Of a stretch of DNA of 64,000 bases, positions 61,734 to 64,000 are shown in pieces; the stretch's first letter is position 1; each line of letters begins with the position of its first letter. Source of the DNA: JADJPG01 sp964491875 (lineage in GTDB: Bacteria; Verrucomicrobiota; Verrucomicrobiia; Limisphaerales; JADJPG01); assembly GCA_964491875.1 (NCBI GenBank), contig CAZBIC010000003.1, positions 1 to 64,000 of the forward strand, given 5' to 3'. Both the position numbers and the translations under genes were made by a program. The notes beneath the pieces were generated by a model. It worked only from the letters and a program-made list of their open reading frames with translations, made no database searches and was not told the DNA's origin.

Positions 61734-64000
61734 ATGAAATCTTTGGTCGCCAGCCTGGGATGTTTGCTGTGGACGCTGACGTTAATGGGTGCGCCGGCGC
61801 CCGTTCGGCCACCGGCGACGGATGAGCAGAAGGCGCAGTTGAAGGAGATGCTTCGTCTCCTACCCAAGAGCGAGCCGTGGGAGAAGTGGTTGGTGGCGTC
61901 GGGTACAATGCCGCCGAACTTCAACGTGCTGCCGACGATTCCCTTCCTGCCCGACCCGCTGCGGTTCACGAACGGGCGCGAGGTGAAGATCGAGGATTGG
62001 CTCAAACGTCGCGCGGAATTACAGGCGCTGTTTCAATTCTACGTGACGGGCACCTGGCCGGCGTCGCCAGGGAACACGCGCGTCGCGGAGTTCAATCAAC
62101 GAGTGGAGGCGGGCTCCACGGTGCAGGATGTGACGCTTGAGTTTGGCCCGAGCCACGCGGCGAAGCTGCATCTGGAGGTGATCGTGCCGAATGGCAAAGG
62201 GCCGTTCCCGGTGTTCATGACTCAGGACACGCATCGACGCTGGGCGCTTGTGGCGGTGAGCCGGGGTTATATCGGCGTGGTCTACGCCGGTGCGGATTCA
62301 CGGGACGACACGGATGCGTGGCGTGCGGTCTGGCCGTCGAGCGATTGGACGAAGCTCACGCGTCGCGCGTGGGCGGCGAGCCGTTGCATCGATTATCTAC
62401 ACACGCTGCCGATGGTGAACACGAACCAGATCGCGCTGGTGGGCCATTCACGTAATGGGAAGACGTCGCTGATCGGCGCGGCGTTTGATGTTCGTGTCAA
62501 CGCCGTCATCTCCAGCAGCTCCGGCGCGGGCGGCGCGTGTTCCTATCGCTTGTTTTCGGAGACGCAGTTCGGCGAAGGGATCGAGAACATCACGCGGGCG
62601 TTTCCGGACTGGCTGCATCCGCGACTGCGATTCTTTGCGGGACGCGAGAGCAAGCTGCCGGTGGATCAATCCGGGCTCATCGCGTGCATCGCGCCGCGGC
62701 CGTGCCTGATTTCCTCCGCGCTCCATGACAATGTGGAAAGCATCTGGGCGGTGGAACACACGTATCGTTCCGCGCAACGCGCCTATGCGCTGCAAAACAA
62801 GGCCGGTGATTTCAATCTGAGGTATCGTTCCGGCGGACACGAGACACGCGTGGAGGACATCGAGGCGTACGTGGACTGGCTGGACAGCGTGTTTGGCCGG
62901 AAGCAATTCGGTCTGCCGGACTGCATCATCTTCCCGACATACGCCGACTGGCAGAAGCTGCATGAGGAGCCAATCGATCCGCTCAGTTTTCCAACGAACG
63001 GGCTCGGGCCGCTGATGACGGACGCCGTCGGTGGCGAGATCAAGATCACCGATGTCTGGACGAAGAAGCGCGAGGTAATCCGCGAACGCATTCTCTGGGC
63101 GCTGGGTGAGGCGCCGTCATTTGCCGAGAGCGCTCCGGGCGATTACGGCGCGGAACGTCCACACCTCGCGACCATGCTGGGCCGTGCCGCACTGCCGGCC
63201 GGGTTGGCGAAGCGCTCAATCAACTTCGGCAACTACGTCGCGGGCGATCTCTACTTTCCGACGAACGCGGATCGCGCGGCGACGAAGCTGCCCGTCGTGA
63301 TCTGGCTCCATCCGATCTCGGTCCCCACGGGTTACTTGCCGGCTTATCGACGTGGTGACGCGCCGCATCTGGCTTTGGCGCGAATGGGTTGTGCGGTGTT
63401 TGCGTTCGACCAGGTAGGAAGCGGATCGCGGCTCGAAGAGGTGAAGAACTTCTACCAGCGTTACCCGGAATGGTCGCTGCTCGGGAAACACGTCGAAGAC
63501 ACGCTTGCGGCGGTGGAGGCGATGCGGGCGGTGGACTTCATCGACTCGCGCCGCATCTGGTTGCTGGGATACGCAACGGGCGGCATGGCGGCGCTGCATG
63601 CGGGCGCGTTGGATGATCGGATCGCGGGCGTGGTGTCCGTCGCGGGCTTCACGCCGATGCGTTCGGACACGCCGGACAAGGGCACGGGCGGAATCGCGCG
63701 CTGGGCGGCGTGGCTGCCGCTGGTGCCCAAGCTCGGTGCGTTTGCCGGTCACGAGGAACACATTCCTTACGACTACCACGAAGTGCTTGGCATGATCGCG
63801 CCACGGCAGGCGATGGTGTTTGCCCCGAAGGTCGATTCACAGGCGACGCTCGCCGATGTGCGCGCGTGCGTGGAGGACGCCCGGCATGTTTACGAACTTC
63901 ATGTCGCAAAGGACGCATTGAAGTTTGAAGAGCTCGATGACTACAACCACTTCTCGCCGGAAACGCAGAAGGTGCTCTTCGAGCGCTTGAAGCAAGCCGT
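61734..64000 (+). CDS. CE15-like (glucuronoyl esterase-like) protein with second hydrolase domain, 3' end outside window
   Basis: The frame is open from ATG 61734 to the window end, giving at least 755 residues. A signal peptide (MKSLVASLGCLLWTLTLMG) is present. The first domain has GHSRNGK with Ser239, the signature of carbohydrate esterase family 15 (GxSRxGK), and a matching His region GGHETRVED; CE15 enzymes cut glucuronoyl ester links between lignin and hemicellulose. A second alpha/beta-hydrolase domain follows from about residue 500, with a nucleophile elbow GYATGG in which the expected Ser is Ala614, so it looks catalytically inactive. A His region (YNHFSPET) is near the window end. 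The real C-terminus is not visible. Confidence 0.85.
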   Translation, partial: MKSLVASLGCLLWTLTLMGAPAPVRPPATDEQKAQLKEMLRLLPKSEPWEKWLVASGTMPPNFNVLPTIPFLPDPLRFTNGREVKIEDWLKRRAELQALFQFYVTGTWPASPGNTRVAEFNQRVEAGSTVQDVTLEFGPSHAAKLHLEVIVPNGKGPFPVFMTQDTHRRWALVAVSRGYIGVVYAGADSRDDTDAWRAVWPSSDWTKLTRRAWAASRCIDYLHTLPMVNTNQIALVGHSRNGKTSLIGAAFDVRVNAVISSSSGAGGACSYRLFSETQFGEGIENITRAFPDWLHPRLRFFAGRESKLPVDQSGLIACIAPRPCLISSALHDNVESIWAVEHTYRSAQRAYALQNKAGDFNLRYRSGGHETRVEDIEAYVDWLDSVFGRKQFGLPDCIIFPTYADWQKLHEEPIDPLSFPTNGLGPLMTDAVGGEIKITDVWTKKREVIRERILWALGEAPSFAESAPGDYGAERPHLATMLGRAALPAGLAKRSINFGNYVAGDLYFPTNADRAATKLPVVIWLHPISVPTGYLPAYRRGDAPHLALARMGCAVFAFDQVGSGSRLEEVKNFYQRYPEWSLLGKHVEDTLAAVEAMRAVDFIDSRRIWLLGYATGGMAALHAGALDDRIAGVVSVAGFTPMRSDTPDKGTGGIARWAAWLPLVPKLGAFAGHEEHIPYDYHEVLGMIAPRQAMVFAPKVDSQATLADVRACVEDARHVYELHVAKDALKFEELDDYNHFSPETQKVLFERLKQA

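Noticed and set aside
61580..62005. In-frame extension upstream of the ATPase GTG start
   Set aside because: It overlaps the divergent esterase gene, has no ABC-like sequence and an improbable composition.
1..64000. CRISPR array, IS transposase, phage or integrase genes
   Set aside because: No regularly spaced direct repeats and no recognisable transposase or integrase sequence were found; the palindromic elements have no coding part.

Overview
The window is high-GC, densely packed chromosomal DNA, most probably from a bacterium of the PVC group and best matching Verrucomicrobia (Pedosphaera/Limisphaera-like). The evidence is its gene families: giant secreted proteins that fuse a sugar-dehydrogenase-like propeller, HEAT repeats and a c-type heme site; a DUF1549/DUF1553 planctomycete-type cytochrome paired with a DUF1501 protein; a prepilin-like protein with the ALASLLLPAL-type N-terminus common in Verrucomicrobia; and several families of intergenic palindromic repeats. 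Outer-membrane porins, a lipoprotein and exported cytochromes indicate a Gram-negative envelope. I saw no rRNA, CRISPR array, phage gene or transposase gene. The taxonomic call is inference from families, not from a marker gene.

Layout. 1-9296: the 3' part of a giant multidomain protein (2558 residues from the first visible start codon, frame open to the window edge), then a calcium-repeat exported protein and a MORN/YwqK-type repeat protein, all on + and tightly spaced. 9575-9659: tRNA-Leu(CAG). 9692-11580: a LolCDE/MacB-like ABC pair on -. 11615-13005: an adenine methyltransferase overlapping a small PD-(D/E)XK nuclease. 13097-17155: a LamG/propeller/heme/ThuA fusion. 17336-20323: small membrane proteins, a REC-DUF4388 regulator, a DJ-1-like protein and a zinc-ribbon protein. 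20561-23396: two tandem paralogous porins on -, with a clear terminator. 23575-29099: cupin, 2-hydroxyacid dehydrogenase and a large Sel1-like repeat protein. 29242-45848: the PVC heme-protein region, also holding an HDOD-GGDEF protein, a GNAT-like tail-anchored protein, rex, and two DUF1501 proteins. 45898-51092: a - strand run comM, deoC, prepilin-like gene, PQQ dehydrogenase with 4-20 bp gaps. 51442-56297: lipoprotein, ABC-F ATPase, pdxA, glcF. 56419-61579: an HlyD/permease/ATPase exporter on - that is interrupted by a + strand toxin-antitoxin pair and a compound palindromic repeat. 61734-end: a CE15-like esterase with a second, apparently inactive hydrolase domain, cut by the window end.

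How the genes fit together. Much of the window serves an exported oxidative and carbohydrate-handling lifestyle: heme/propeller proteins, a quinoprotein dehydrogenase, ThuA and esterase domains, porins, and exporters. Rex lies immediately before one heme-propeller gene, so redox-responsive control of this region is possible, but no Rex operator was recognised. The most unusual items are the giant protein whose end resembles Tc-toxin A subunits, the methylase-nuclease overlap, the toxin-antitoxin pair inside an exporter operon, and the nested palindromic repeat at 57638-57855.
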